The translations under genes and the position numbers were made by a program. This document shows positions 9,061 to 20,277 of a stretch of 64,000 bases of DNA, piece after piece. This DNA is from Actinomadura spongiicola (GTDB taxonomy: Bacteria; Actinomycetota; Actinomycetes; Streptosporangiales; Streptosporangiaceae): contig NZ_QVNQ01000002.1 of NCBI RefSeq assembly GCF_003432485.1, forward strand, positions 682,001 through 746,000, read 5' to 3'. The stretch's first letter is position 1. Every line of letters begins with the position of its first letter. The notes under the pieces were generated by a model. That model was not told the DNA's origin. It did not search any database and worked only from the letters and a program-made list of their open reading frames with translations.

Positions 9061-12000
9061 ATGAGCGGCATGCTCGATCAGGCGAAGGACGACCTGCTCC
9101 GGCGGGCGGCCGAGACGTGCGCGCAGCGTCCGGGGTCGCGCGGCGGGGACGTGGAGGAGACGTTCGCCTACCTTCGGTTGTACTACCGGCACGTCGCCCG
9201 CGAGGACCTCCTCGCCAGGGACCCCGCCGACATCTGCGGGCCCGCGATGGCGCACCGCGCCCTCGGCGAGGAACGGCCCCAGGGACGCGCGAAGGTACGC
9301 GTCTTCACGCCGACCCTTGAGGAGTACGGCTGGGACCCGGGGCACACGGTCGTCCAGGTCGTCACCGACGACATGCCGTACCTGGTCGACTCGGTGACGA
9401 TGGAGCTGACCCGGCACCAGCTCACCACCCACCTGATCGTCCATCCGCTGCTCGGCGTGGACCGCGACGTGGCGGGTCACCTCAAGGCGTTCCGCGGCAA
9501 GCTCGACAGCGACGGCGACGTCGACGAGTCGTGGATGCACATCGAGGTGGACCGTACCAGCGACCGGGCCGTCCTGGACGAGCTGGAGAAAGACCTGCTG
9601 CGCGTCCTCCAGGACGTCCGGGTCGCCGTCGAGGACGAGCCGAAGATGCGGGCCCGCGCCGGTGAGATCGCCACCGCCATCCAGGAGGCCGCGCCGCCAC
9701 TGTCCGGCAAGGAGCTCGCCGAGGGCGTCGAGCTGCTCGACTGGCTCGCCGACGGCCACTTCACCTTCCTCGGCTACCGCGACTACACGCTCACCGAGGG
9801 CGGGACCGTGCTGCGCCCCGAACCGGGCACGGGTCTCGGCATCCTCCGCAGCGACAAGCGCGAGTCCGACAGCTTCGCCGCGCTGCCGCCGGAGGTCCGC
9901 GAGAAGGCGACCGAGAAGCGCCTGCTGGTGGTGACCAAGGCGAACTCGCGTTCCACCGTCCACCGGCCCTGGTACCTCGACTACATCGGGGTGAAGAAGT
10001 TCGACCGGTCCGGCGAGGTCATCGGCGAGCGCCGCTTCCTCGGCCTGTTCACCCACGTGGCCTACAGCGAGTCGATCGCGCACATCCCCGTCCTCAAGCG
10101 CAAGCTGGAGGAGGTGCTGGAACTCGCCGGGTTCACGGCCGACAGCTACGACGGCCAGGACCTCATCGAGATCATGGAGGGCTACCCGCGCGACGAGCTG
10201 TTCCAGATCTCCGTCGACGACCTGCTGAAGATCGCGTTGGGCGTGCTGCGGCTGCGCGAGCGCCGCCAGCTCAAGCTGTTCCTGCGCAAGGACATCTACG
10301 GCCGCTACATGTCCTGCATGGTGTACCTGCCACGCGACCGGTACACCACCAAGATCCGGCTGCGCATCCAGGACCTGCTGAAAGAGGCGTTCGAAGGCGT
10401 CAGCGTCGACTACCGCGCGAACGTGTCGGAGTCGCTGCTGGCGCGGCTGCACGTCGTGGTCCGCGGCGAGCGCGGCCGTCCGCTGCCCGACGTGGACGTC
10501 GCGGACCTGGAGGGACGCCTCGCCGCAGCCATCCGCTCCTGGGAGGACGACCTCGCCGAGGCGATCGTCGAACAGTGCGGCGAGGAACGCGCCGGGACGC
10601 TCGGACGCCGCTACGGCGACGCGTTCCCCGAGGCCTACAAGGCCGACTTCCCCGCCCGCACCGCCGTGGCCGACCTGCGCCGCCTCGACGAGCTCGGCGG
10701 CGACGACGACACGTCCATCAACCTGTACGAACCGTACAGCGCCGAACCCGGCGAACGCCGCCTGAAGATCTACCGGCTGGGCGAGCCGATCTCGCTGTCG
10801 CGGATGCTGCCGCTGCTCCAGAACATGGGCGTCGAAGTGGTCGACGAACGCCCCTACGAGATCAACACCTCCAACGGGCAACGGTTCTGGATCTACGACC
10901 TCGGTCTGCGGTACGCGCCGCCCGCCGACGTTCCCGAGGAGGCCGTGAAGGGCCTCTTCCAGGATGCCTTCACCCGGCTGTGGCGCGGCGAGATCGAGAA
11001 CGACGGGTTCAACGCGCTCGTCCTGCACGTCGGGCTGAACTGGTGGCAGGCGATGCTGCTGCGCGCCTACGCCATGTACCTGCGGCAGATCGGCACCACG
11101 TTCTCCAAGCGTTACGTCGAACAGGTGCTGCTGCGCAACGCGTCCATCACCCGGCTGATCGTCCGGCTGTGGGAGAGCCGCCTCGACCCGACCCTCCAGG
11201 GCGGCGAGGAGGAACGCAGCGCCGGGATCACCGAGGAGATCCAGGGCGGGCTGGACGAGGTCGCCAGCCTCGACGAGGACCGCATCCTGCGCGCCTACCT
11301 GGCGCTCGTCCAGGCGACCCTGCGCACCAACCACTACCAGGGCAAGCCGTACCTGGCGATGAAGTTCGACCCGCAGGCCATCCCCGACCTGCCCGAGCCG
11401 CGCCCCGTGTACGAGATCTTCGTGTACTCGCCGCGGGTCGAGGGCGTCCACCTGCGGTTCGGTTCGGTGGCGCGCGGCGGGCTGCGCTGGTCCGACCGCC
11501 GCGAGGACTTCCGCACCGAGATCCTCGGCCTCGTCAAGGCGCAGGCGGTGAAGAACACCGTGATCGTCCCGGCGGGCGCGAAGGGCGGCTTCGTCGGTAA
11601 ACAACTGCCCGACCCGTCCGTCGACCGGGAGGCGTGGCAGAAGGCCGGGATCGCCTGCTACAAGGACTTCATCTCCGGCCTGCTCGACCTCACCGACAAC
11701 CTCGTGGACGGCAAGGTCGTCCCGCCGTCGAACGTCGTCCGCCACGACGGCGACGACACCTACCTGGTCGTCGCCGCCGACAAGGGCACCGCCACGTTCT
11801 CCGACCTCGCCAACGGCGTCGCCGCCGAGTACGGCTTCTGGCTCGGCGACGCGTTCGCGTCCGGCGGGTCCGTCGGCTACGACCACAAGGGCATGGGCAT
11901 CACCGCCCGCGGCGCCTGGGAATCGGTCAAGTACCACTTCCGCTCACTCGGCACGGACGTCCAGAACGAGGACTTCACCGTCGTCGGCATCGGCGACATG

Positions 12001-13896
12001 TCCGGGGACGTCTTCGGCAACGGCATGCTCCTCTCCGAGCACATCCGGCTCGTCGCCGCGTTCGACCACCGGCACATCTTCATCGACCCCGACCCTGACC
12101 CGGCGACCTCGTTCGCCGAACGCCGCCGCCTGTTCGACCTGCCGCGCAGCAGCTGGGCCGACTACGACACCTCGCTGATCTCCAAGGGCGGCGGCGTGTT
12201 CCCCCGCACCGCCAAGTCGATCGCGCTGACCCCGCAGACGCGGGCCGCGCTCGGCATCGAGGACGGCGTCGCGGCCCTCACCCCGTACGAGCTGATCAAG
12301 GCCGCCCTCAAGGCACCGGTCGACCTGCTGTGGAACGGCGGCATCGGCACCTATGTCAAGTCGTCCATGGAGAACAACGCCGACGTCGGCGACAAGGCCA
12401 ACGACCCCGTCCGGGTCAACGGCGCCGACCTGCGCTGCCGCGTCGTCGGCGAGGGCGGCAACCTCGGCGTCACCCAGCTCGGCCGCATCGAGTACGCCCG
12501 CACCGGCGGACTCATCAACACCGACTTCATCGACAACTCCGCCGGGGTCGACACCTCCGACCACGAGGTCAACATCAAGATCCTGCTCGACCAGGTCGTC
12601 CGGGACGGCGAACTCACCGGCAAACAACGCGACAACCTGCTGTACGAGATGACCGACGAGGTCGGCCGGCTCGTCCTGCGCGACAACTACGCGCAGAACG
12701 TGGTGCTCGCCGCGGGCCGCGCGCAGGCCCCCGCGATGCTGCACATCCACGGCCGCTACCTGCGCAAACTCGAACGCGACGGTCGTCTCCAGCGGCGCCT
12801 GGAGTTCCTTCCCGACGACAAGGCCCTCGCCGAACGGCGCCAGTCCGGACTGGGGCTCACCAGCCCCGAGTTCTCCGTCCTGCTCGCCTACTCCAAACTC
12901 GCCCTCGACCACGACCTCGTCGCGTCCGACCTGGCCGACGACCCGTACCTGGCGTCCTGGCTGGTCGACTACTTCCCGACGCCGCTGCGCGAACGGTTCC
13001 GCCCCTACATGGACCGGCACCCGCTGCGCCGCGAGATCATCACCACGGCCGTCGTGAACGACCTCGTCAACGCGAGCGGCTCCACGTTCGTGTTCCGGAT
13101 GAACGAGGAGACCGGCGCGTCCTCGTCCGACATCGCCCGCGCCTACCTCGTCGTCCGCGACGTGTTCGACATGCCCCGGTTCTGGCGGTCGGTGGAGGCC
13201 CTGGCCCACCAGGTCGACGAGTCCACACAGATCGCGATGCTGCTGGAGGCGCGCAAGCTCACCGAACGCGGCGCCCGCTGGCTCCTCCACAACCGGCGGC
13301 CCCCGTTCGACATCCGCGAGACCATCGACTTCTTCGCCGGAAGCGCCGCCACACTGAAGACCCAACTGTCGAAACTCCTCGTCGGCCTGGATCTCGCCGC
13401 GTTCGAGCAACGCCGGGACGGCTTCGCGCACCGCGGCGTCCCGGACGAACTGGCGGAACTGTGCGCCACGTTCGTCCCCGCGTTCTCCACCTTCGACCTG
13501 GTCGGCATCGCGCACGAGACCGGCCGCCCGGTGGAGGAGGTCGCCGAGGTCTACTTCGATCTCGCCGACCGCCTGCAACTGTCCCGCCTGCGGGAACGCA
13601 TCATCGCGCTGCCCCGCGACGACAAATGGCGCTCGATGGCCCGCTCCGCGCTCCGCGACGACCTGTACACCGCCCACGCCGCCCTCACCCGGGACGTCCT
13701 CGTCATCAGCGAACCCGGCCGCCAGCCGGAGGAGCGCCTGGTCCACTGGGCGGAGAAGAACAAGCCCGCCGTCCAACGCGCCCAGCAGACCCTCAGCGAG
13801 ATCTGGGAGAGCGACAGCTTCGACCTGGCGACCCTGTCGGTGGCCCTGGGCGCCATCCGCACCCTGGTGACCGCCAGCTCACTCCCGGCGCAGTAA
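9061..13896 (+). CDS. NAD-specific glutamate dehydrogenase, large (180-kDa) class
   Basis: It oxidises glutamate to 2-oxoglutarate and ammonia with NAD+. The 1611-residue length and layout match the large class known from Streptomyces: a long N-terminal regulatory half with ACT-like segments, a dehydrogenase core near residues 800-1150, and a helical C-terminal region. In the core, RGGLRWSDRREDFRTEILGL and the following QAVKNTVIVPAGAKGGF hold the substrate-binding and catalytic lysines. VVGEGGNLGVTQLGR is the nucleotide-binding part. I chose ATG 9061 because AGGGGAG at 9048-9054 is 6 nt upstream; a TTG at 9055 would overlap that site. It is monocistronic and ends directly at a repeat. Confidence 0.93.
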   Translation: MSGMLDQAKDDLLRRAAETCAQRPGSRGGDVEETFAYLRLYYRHVAREDLLARDPADICGPAMAHRALGEERPQGRAKVRVFTPTLEEYGWDPGHTVVQVVTDDMPYLVDSVTMELTRHQLTTHLIVHPLLGVDRDVAGHLKAFRGKLDSDGDVDESWMHIEVDRTSDRAVLDELEKDLLRVLQDVRVAVEDEPKMRARAGEIATAIQEAAPPLSGKELAEGVELLDWLADGHFTFLGYRDYTLTEGGTVLRPEPGTGLGILRSDKRESDSFAALPPEVREKATEKRLLVVTKANSRSTVHRPWYLDYIGVKKFDRSGEVIGERRFLGLFTHVAYSESIAHIPVLKRKLEEVLELAGFTADSYDGQDLIEIMEGYPRDELFQISVDDLLKIALGVLRLRERRQLKLFLRKDIYGRYMSCMVYLPRDRYTTKIRLRIQDLLKEAFEGVSVDYRANVSESLLARLHVVVRGERGRPLPDVDVADLEGRLAAAIRSWEDDLAEAIVEQCGEERAGTLGRRYGDAFPEAYKADFPARTAVADLRRLDELGGDDDTSINLYEPYSAEPGERRLKIYRLGEPISLSRMLPLLQNMGVEVVDERPYEINTSNGQRFWIYDLGLRYAPPADVPEEAVKGLFQDAFTRLWRGEIENDGFNALVLHVGLNWWQAMLLRAYAMYLRQIGTTFSKRYVEQVLLRNASITRLIVRLWESRLDPTLQGGEEERSAGITEEIQGGLDEVASLDEDRILRAYLALVQATLRTNHYQGKPYLAMKFDPQAIPDLPEPRPVYEIFVYSPRVEGVHLRFGSVARGGLRWSDRREDFRTEILGLVKAQAVKNTVIVPAGAKGGFVGKQLPDPSVDREAWQKAGIACYKDFISGLLDLTDNLVDGKVVPPSNVVRHDGDDTYLVVAADKGTATFSDLANGVAAEYGFWLGDAFASGGSVGYDHKGMGITARGAWESVKYHFRSLGTDVQNEDFTVVGIGDMSGDVFGNGMLLSEHIRLVAAFDHRHIFIDPDPDPATSFAERRRLFDLPRSSWADYDTSLISKGGGVFPRTAKSIALTPQTRAALGIEDGVAALTPYELIKAALKAPVDLLWNGGIGTYVKSSMENNADVGDKANDPVRVNGADLRCRVVGEGGNLGVTQLGRIEYARTGGLINTDFIDNSAGVDTSDHEVNIKILLDQVVRDGELTGKQRDNLLYEMTDEVGRLVLRDNYAQNVVLAAGRAQAPAMLHIHGRYLRKLERDGRLQRRLEFLPDDKALAERRQSGLGLTSPEFSVLLAYSKLALDHDLVASDLADDPYLASWLVDYFPTPLRERFRPYMDRHPLRREIITTAVVNDLVNASGSTFVFRMNEETGASSSDIARAYLVVRDVFDMPRFWRSVEALAHQVDESTQIAMLLEARKLTERGARWLLHNRRPPFDIRETIDFFAGSAATLKTQLSKLLVGLDLAAFEQRRDGFAHRGVPDELAELCATFVPAFSTFDLVGIAHETGRPVEEVAEVYFDLADRLQLSRLRERIIALPRDDKWRSMARSALRDDLYTAHAALTRDVLVISEPGRQPEERLVHWAEKNKPAVQRAQQTLSEIWESDSFDLATLSVALGAIRTLVTASSLPAQ

Positions 13897-14251
13897 CCCC
13901 CAGGGGGGCGACCCCCTGGAACCCCCGTTGCGAGCAGGTCGATCCTCACGCCACGGTGCGGGTCTTTGTGACCGTGCGGGTTGTGGCGTGGCGCTGCGGT
14001 CGACCTGCTCGTCGGTTCGCGCGGCCTCCGGCGCCGGGGCGCCTCCGGCCGCGCGAACCGTGACCCGGGCTAATGACCCCCAGGGGGGCGACCCCCTGGA
14101 ACCCCCGTTGCGAGCAGGTCGATCCTCACGCCACGGTGCGGGTCTTTGTGACCGTGCGGGTTGTGGCGTGGCGCTGCGGTCGACCTGCTCGGCGGTTCGC
14201 GCGGCCTCCGGCGCCGGGGCGCCTCCGGCCGCGCGAACCGTGACCCGGGCT
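13896..14251. repeat. Tandem duplication, two 176-bp copies, period 180 bp
   Basis: Copies at 13896-14071 and 14076-14251 are almost identical; I see one substitution (CTCGTCGG versus CTCGGCGG) and a 4-bp joint. Each copy holds three inverted repeats: AGGGGGGCGACCCCCT, then GAGCAGGTCGA paired with TCGACCTGCTC around CACGCCAC/GTGGCGTG, and GGTTCGCGCGGCC paired with GGCCGCGCGAACC. The array begins at the stop codon of the glutamate dehydrogenase gene. Together with the 73 bases after it, it fills the 428-bp gap before the convergent lipoprotein gene, so it probably ends transcription from both sides. Near identity implies recent duplication or gene conversion. Confidence 0.9.
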
Positions 14252-14324
14252 GGGGGTTTGTCCAGGTGTGGAGGTCGTGACTCGGTCACGTTCGTGGGGT
14301 GCGGATCGTGTTGGTCGGGGGTTG

Positions 14325-15323
14325 TCAGGAGCCGTGGGCCGTTACTGCTTTGCGGTAGATGCCGGTTACCGAGGCGCGGCCCTTGGGCGGGACGGCGGCC
14401 AGGTACTGGACGAGGACGGTCGTGTCCATGCGGGTTCGGGCGACCTTGGCGGGGGCCAGGCCGATGAGGTCGCCGCCCACGGTCAGTACGCCCGGCTTGG
14501 TGGCGGAGTACGCCTCGTGCTGTTTCAGCACGTACCAGACGACGGCGCCGCGGTCCTTGGTACGCAGCGCGTACACCGAGTAGCGGGCCGTGGTGAAGCG
14601 GGACGACAGCGTGACACCTCGTCCGGCGAGGGTTTTCTCGCCCCGTTTCAGGGCCTTGTACGTTTCGGTGGTCTGAAGCCCGTCCGCTAGCACGGATGCT
14701 CCGGAGGCGCCCGGCCCGCTGGTGAGGAGCGCGGCGTGAGCCTCGGGGACCTTTCGTGGCGCGACGGCGAGGCCCTTCGTGGTCTCCGGCTGGACGGGTG
14801 TGGCGAAGCCGTTCGGATCGAGCGCGACACGGCTGAGCGTGTCGTCCGCCGCGTAGGGGTCGACGGCCAGCAGCCACGGCGCGCCCGGCTTCTCCCGGGT
14901 GAACAGCATGGCGTGTCGCGTCATGTGCTTACCCCTGCCGGCGACGGCGCCCACCGCGAACCAGTGCGGGTAGGCGCGCAGGCGCGGGATGTAGAACGCC
15001 GTGTTCGTGAACTGCAACTTCGGCGGTCGCCGCTTGATGATGCGGCGGAGCCGGAGGGACGCGTCGTCCATGGACAGTTGGGGTTCTGTTTCGACCGTTC
15101 GCAGGGCCCTGCCGTCGAAGCGGCGGCCCGCCCGGTTCGCCGTGTCGGCGTAGGACGTGAGCACCTGCTGGGCCTCGGCCTTGGTGAGCGCCGGTCTCGC
15201 CGGCTTTCCGGCCGGGTGTTCCGCTCCCGCGGACGTTGTGGCGCCCGAACACGCGGCGCTCAGCGCGGCGGAGAGCAGGCAGAACGTGGACAGCGAGGCG
15301 ACGGCGACGGTGCGTGCGGGCAT
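14325..15323 (-). CDS. Putative secreted lipoprotein, paralogue of the one at 16748
   Basis: This 332-residue protein has a signal peptide with hydrophobic core VASLSTFCLLSAALSAAC. The cysteine at about residue 25 could be a lipidation site, although the lipobox (SAAC) is not ideal. After export come two alternating regions with the pattern FYIPRLRAYPHWFAVG and later DPNGFATP. The same pattern occurs in the lipoprotein at 16748 ([26 protein letters not shown]), so the two are distant paralogues on either side of prfB. I recognise no enzymatic motif; the function is unknown, at the cell envelope. Confidence 0.75.
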   Translation of the reverse strand: MPARTVAVASLSTFCLLSAALSAACSGATTSAGAEHPAGKPARPALTKAEAQQVLTSYADTANRAGRRFDGRALRTVETEPQLSMDDASLRLRRIIKRRPPKLQFTNTAFYIPRLRAYPHWFAVGAVAGRGKHMTRHAMLFTREKPGAPWLLAVDPYAADDTLSRVALDPNGFATPVQPETTKGLAVAPRKVPEAHAALLTSGPGASGASVLADGLQTTETYKALKRGEKTLAGRGVTLSSRFTTARYSVYALRTKDRGAVVWYVLKQHEAYSATKPGVLTVGGDLIGLAPAKVARTRMDTTVLVQYLAAVPPKGRASVTGIYRKAVTAHGS

Positions 15324-15432
15324 AGCGAGGCCCCCCGAGGTGGCGACAGCGATCTGGACCGCACGCCATCTTCGCAGAGTGACGACATGGTCACTCTATG
15401 AACACGAAACCTCGCCGGGGAAATTCGCCGGG

Positions 15433-16548
<1,116 letters not shown>

Positions 16549-16747
16549 GCCTTCGAGCTTATCGCCGTCCCGGCACTGCTCACCGCCGTCCGGGCCGCCG
16601 CGACTCTCCGCACGCGCCCGAACACATGTGCTAACTTGACTCTTGCTCGGTCGGGACGGCGGGATTTCAGGCCGTGCCGGGCCGATGGTCGCGGCTGAGC
16701 CCGCGAGGGTCGCATTCCCATGCTTCAGCCAGGGACGGACGGGAGTC

Positions 16748-17812
16748 GTGCACAGGGTCTCGCGGATGGCCGTTGCCGGGCTGTTGCTCGCCCTCGTTTC
16801 GGTGCTCGCGGGCTGCGCGACGGGCGGGACGAAGGCGCGTCCCACGGTCGCCACGCTGACGATGTCGCCCCCGGAGCCGCGGCCGGTGGCGCTGACCCCG
16901 CAGGTCGCCGAGCGCGCCTTCCGCACCTATGTCACCGACGAGGACGTGGCCCGCGCCGCGGGCGACGAGCGGCTCGCGCTGACCTGGACGTCGGACGGGC
17001 AGTCGCAGCTCACCGCGGCCGAGTTCCGCAAGGCCGCCTACGACGGTGACCCGGTGCGGCGCTTCGTCTACGGCGAGCCGAAACTGTACGTGCCGAAACT
17101 GAAGGACGCCGCCTACCCGCAGTGGTTCATGGTGTCGGTCGACCGTTCCGTCCTGGGCAGGTCGAAGAGCAAGCGCCGGGCGTTGATGGGGTTCATCCTG
17201 CGCGGCCCGTCCGACCACTGGAAACTGGCGATCGCGTCGCTGCTCCAGCCGAAGGCCGCGGAGCCGAAGGTCGTGACGGACAAGGACGGCTACGCCACCC
17301 CGCTGGGCAGCGACGACACATCGGTACTGATCCGTCCCCGGGACGTCGGCGGCATCCAGGCGACGATCGCGGCGGAGGGCGGACGCAGCATCGCCGCGAA
17401 GGTGATGCGGTCCGGCGACGTCACCACCGGCTACTACCGTGCGGCCAGGCGCGCCAAGAAGCAGGCGAAGGAAAAGGACCTCACGCTCCAGATCGTCTAC
17501 ACGGCGACGCCGTTCCCCTACTTCGGGGTGCGCACGGAACACGGCGGCGGACTCATCATCTACTCGCTGTTCCGCAACACCTCACTCGTCGCCGAGGACC
17601 CGAAGACGCCGAAGCCGGAGATCCCGGAGGAGGCGGAGCATCTACTCGACGGCACCGTCGAGGGCAACAAGGTCGACACAGCGTCGACCCTGCACTTCGT
17701 GGCCTACGACCCGCCACGGGTCGAGGACGGGAAGACACAGCCGAAGGCGCGCGTGATCGGTGACGACGGAGCGATCACGGACGCCAACACCCCGCCGCTG
17801 AAGAAGCCCTAG
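16748..17812 (+). CDS. Putative lipoprotein, paralogue of the one at 14325
   Basis: The chosen GTG start gives 354 residues and a textbook lipoprotein signal: a short basic stretch, then [12 protein letters not shown] with the lipidated Cys at residue 23. The longer upstream open frame (from 16643) would bury this signal and is unlikely. The mature part is hydrophilic and ends in a Lys/Pro-rich tail. Blocks [18 protein letters not shown] and [10 protein letters not shown] align with the lipoprotein on the other side of prfB. No catalytic motif is seen. It is an envelope protein of unknown function; the paralogy is read by eye. Confidence 0.8.
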   Translation: MHRVSRMAVAGLLLALVSVLAGCATGGTKARPTVATLTMSPPEPRPVALTPQVAERAFRTYVTDEDVARAAGDERLALTWTSDGQSQLTAAEFRKAAYDGDPVRRFVYGEPKLYVPKLKDAAYPQWFMVSVDRSVLGRSKSKRRALMGFILRGPSDHWKLAIASLLQPKAAEPKVVTDKDGYATPLGSDDTSVLIRPRDVGGIQATIAAEGGRSIAAKVMRSGDVTTGYYRAARRAKKQAKEKDLTLQIVYTATPFPYFGVRTEHGGGLIIYSLFRNTSLVAEDPKTPKPEIPEEAEHLLDGTVEGNKVDTASTLHFVAYDPPRVEDGKTQPKARVIGDDGAITDANTPPLKKP

Positions 17813-17839
17813 CGGCCCGGGGCGGCGGCCGATCGTGGC

Positions 17840-18025
17840 CTATCCGTAGACGCCCTGCAGCACGAGCGCGGCGAACAGCAGCGCGACCAGCGCCGCCAGG
17901 ACGAGCGCGGGCGGAACCGAGACCCCGTGCCGGTGCAGCTCGGACCGGGCGGCCCGGCAGGTGGGGCAGCGCCCGTCCACCACCGGGTTCGAGCACCGAG
18001 CACAGATCAGATGTTCACAGCTCAT
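17840..18025 (-). CDS. Small zinc-ribbon protein with one membrane helix
   Basis: This is a 61-residue protein. Its N-terminal half holds Cys3, Cys8, Cys11, Cys20 and Cys23 in a CxxC...CPTC arrangement that should bind one zinc ion. The C-terminal half is one hydrophobic helix ([20 protein letters not shown]), so it is probably anchored with the ribbon in the cytoplasm. Small proteins of this design occur near ftsE/ftsX in related genomes, to my recollection. It is convergent with the lipoprotein gene, whose stop is 27 bp away. The function is unknown. The cysteine spacing and membrane helix make chance unlikely. Confidence 0.7.
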   Translation of the reverse strand: MSCEHLICARCSNPVVDGRCPTCRAARSELHRHGVSVPPALVLAALVALLFAALVLQGVYG

Positions 18026-18427
18026 GTCGTGGCCCCAATCTCCGAGAACGGCACGTGGCCCCCAGGCGGGGAAGCGTGGGGAAACGTCGACCTGTCTGGT
18101 GTCTGTCGACCTAATAGGTATCTTTCGCCATCATCCAGCGTAGCCGGACTGTATGGTCGTTCCGGCAAGTCCGGGAGCTTGACGGTACGAAACGGCCGGA
18201 CGTCGGGAGACGGTTCGCATGGTATCGATCGAGCGATGTGCGGCCCCGGACGCCCGTGCCACGTCGAGTGGGACGAGACAGTTGACTCTCCCCTCTACAC
18301 TGCTCGAAGGCTTCGCGCCCCACCTGGTCGCGAAACCGGGCGGCGGACCGGAGGCCGCGGACGAGGAGTCCGCGACCGCGGGTCGGGCCGCTCCCCAACC
18401 CCTAGACTGAACCGCCGTGATGCAGCC
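18026..18427 (+). promoter_or_regulatory. Upstream region of ftsE with candidate -10 box
   Basis: This 402-bp gap holds no convincing gene. TAGACT at 18403-18408, about 20 bp before the ftsE GTG, is a plausible -10 box and would place initiation near 18415. An AT-richer patch around 18110-18160 may hold the divergent promoter of the small zinc-ribbon gene. I see no strong -35 boxes. Confidence 0.4.
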
Positions 18428-19117
18428 GTGATCCATTTCGACAACGTCACCAAGGTCTACCCGAGCCAGAACCGCCCCGCCCTGGCCCATGTGAACGTCG
18501 CCATCGAGAAGGGCGAGTTCCTGTTCCTGGTGGGGCCGTCGGGCTCCGGCAAGTCGACCTTCCTGCGCCTCATCCTGAAGGAGGAGCGTCCTTCCCAGGG
18601 TCACGTGCACGTGGCGGGCAAGGACCTGAGCAGGCTGAGCAACTGGAAGGTGCCGCACCTGCGCCGCAGGATCGGCTGCGTCTTCCAGGACTTCCGCCTC
18701 CTCCCCAACAAGAACGTCTTCGAGAACGTCGCGTTCGCCCTCGAGGTGATCGGCAAGCCGCGGCGCTTCATCGGCAAGGTCGTCCCCGAGGTCATCGACC
18801 TCGTCGGCCTGGAGGGCAAGGCCCACCGGATGCCGGACGAGCTGTCCGGCGGCGAGCAGCAGCGCGTCGCGATCGCGCGGGCGTTCGTCAACCGGCCGAT
18901 GATCCTGCTGGCGGACGAGCCGACGGGGAACATCGACCCCGCGACCTCGATCGGCATCATGAAGGTGCTGGACCGTATCAACCGGACCGGCACCACCGTC
19001 GTCATGGCCACCCACGACGCCGCGATCGTCGACGCGTTCCGCAAACGCGTCGTCGAACTGGAGGACGGACGGGTCGTCCGCGACCAGTCCCGCGGCGTGT
19101 ACGGGCAGGCCTACTGA
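18428..19117 (+). CDS. ftsE: Cell division ATP-binding protein FtsE
   Basis: FtsE is the ABC-type ATPase that, with FtsX, controls cell-wall hydrolases at the septum. The 229 residues have all ABC motifs: Walker [10 protein letters not shown] (36-44), signature LSGGEQQR (near 140) and Walker [12 protein letters not shown] (near 160). The protein begins [12 protein letters not shown], the standard FtsE opening, which supports GTG 18428 over the longer upstream frame. ftsX follows in the same direction after 185 bp, an unusually long gap for this pair. Confidence 0.96.
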   Translation: MIHFDNVTKVYPSQNRPALAHVNVAIEKGEFLFLVGPSGSGKSTFLRLILKEERPSQGHVHVAGKDLSRLSNWKVPHLRRRIGCVFQDFRLLPNKNVFENVAFALEVIGKPRRFIGKVVPEVIDLVGLEGKAHRMPDELSGGEQQRVAIARAFVNRPMILLADEPTGNIDPATSIGIMKVLDRINRTGTTVVMATHDAAIVDAFRKRVVELEDGRVVRDQSRGVYGQAY

Positions 19118-19302
19118 TCATGACACCGGCCGTGGCATCGTCCTCGGCACATCCATCTGAACCATCGATTCCCGCCGAGGCGTACAACTCCCGTACGGCC
19201 CACCTGTACGACCCCCGGTAGGAACCGCCCCGCACCGGGCCGCGTTCCGCGCGGAACAACCCCGGCCTCCGGCGGAACCCAGGCGATCAAGGACAGCGAG
19301 GC

Positions 19303-20208
19303 ATGCGCGTACAGTTCGTTCTCCAGGAGATCTGGATCGGTCTCCGCCGGAACATGACGATGACGATCTCCCTCATCCTCACCGTCGCCATCGCCATGGC
19401 GCTCTTCGGTACCGGGCTGCTCCTGCGGGAACAGGTCCGGGCGTCCAAGAGCTTCTGGTACGACAAGATCGAGGTCTCGATCTTCCTGTGCGCCAAGACG
19501 AGTTCCAACGACGCCTGCCAGAAGCGGGACATCACCGAGCAGGAACGCCAGACGCTCAAGGCGCAGCTCGACAAGATGCCGCAGGTGTCGAACGTCGAGT
19601 ACGAGAGCAAGCAGCAGGCGTACACCCGGTTCAAGGACAACTTCTCCGGTGCGCCCGGCTTCGTGGAGAGCACCCGTGAGGGCGACATCCCCGACTCCTT
19701 CCGGGTGAAGCTGAAGAATCCCGAGGAGTACAAGGCGGTCGCGCAGGCGATGCTCGGGCAACCCGGCGTCGACACCGTCATCAACGAGCAGGAGATCCTG
19801 AAACGCTTCTTCCGGATCCTGAACGGTCTCCAGGTGGCGGCGTTGACGATCGCGCTGATCCAGGTGATCGCGGCGGTGATGCTCGTCGGCAACACGGTCC
19901 GGCTGTCGGCGTTCAACCGGCGCCGTGAGACGGGCATCATGCGGCTGGTCGGCGCGTCCAACACCTATATCCAGATGCCGTTCATCCTGGAGGGCGCGAT
20001 CGCGGGCCTGATCGGCGGTCTGTTCGCGTCCATCCTGCTGATATTCAGCAAGAAACTCCTCGTCGACCGGCTCGCGGGTGACGTCCAACTCGTCAGCCAG
20101 CTCGGCTGGAGCACGGTGATGCTCGTCATCATCGTGTCGATCTGTTTCGGTGTCCTGCTGTGCGCCGTCGCGTCCTTCCTGACGCTGCGCAGATACCTGA
20201 GAATCTGA
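19303..20208 (+). CDS. ftsX: Cell division protein FtsX
   Basis: FtsX is the membrane partner of FtsE and transmits ATPase activity to extracytoplasmic peptidoglycan hydrolase regulators. The 301 residues start MRVQFVLQEIWIGLRRN, then comes a first membrane helix (about 20-42). A large extracytoplasmic loop of about 130 residues follows, containing a Cys pair (CAKTSSNDAC). Three more helices lie in the C-terminal half around the conserved NTVRLSAFNRRRETGIMRLV. Topology and length fit the family. The transcript ends at a strong hairpin 7 bp after the stop. Confidence 0.95.
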   Translation: MRVQFVLQEIWIGLRRNMTMTISLILTVAIAMALFGTGLLLREQVRASKSFWYDKIEVSIFLCAKTSSNDACQKRDITEQERQTLKAQLDKMPQVSNVEYESKQQAYTRFKDNFSGAPGFVESTREGDIPDSFRVKLKNPEEYKAVAQAMLGQPGVDTVINEQEILKRFFRILNGLQVAALTIALIQVIAAVMLVGNTVRLSAFNRRRETGIMRLVGASNTYIQMPFILEGAIAGLIGGLFASILLIFSKKLLVDRLAGDVQLVSQLGWSTVMLVIIVSICFGVLLCAVASFLTLRRYLRI

Positions 20209-20214
20209 CGGCCG

Positions 20215-20251
20215 ACCGGATCCGGCGGAAGGTGTGAGCGCCGGATCCGGT
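20215..20251 (+). terminator. Hairpin terminator after ftsX
   Basis: ACCGGATCCGGCG pairs perfectly (13 bp) with CGCCGGATCCGGT across an 11-nt loop, starting 7 bp after the ftsX stop. It is probably the end of the ftsE-ftsX transcript. Confidence 0.7.
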
Positions 20252-20265
20252 GGGGCCCGCCGCCC

Positions 20266-20271
20266 TACACT
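20266..20271 (+). promoter_or_regulatory. Candidate -10 box of a leaderless promoter for the S41 peptidase
   Basis: TACACT lies 6 nt before the ATG at 20278 and directly after the ftsX terminator. Transcription would start at the ATG itself. This explains why the gene has no ribosome site. Confidence 0.45.
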
Positions 20272-20277
20272 TGCCGC

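Noticed and set aside
9046..11937. A 963-codon open frame on the minus strand, and a 610-codon one at 11944-13776
   Set aside because: Both lie opposite the glutamate dehydrogenase gene and show only antisense composition.
16643..16747. Longer N-terminus for the lipoprotein at 16748
   Set aside because: It would place 35 residues before a perfect lipoprotein signal peptide.
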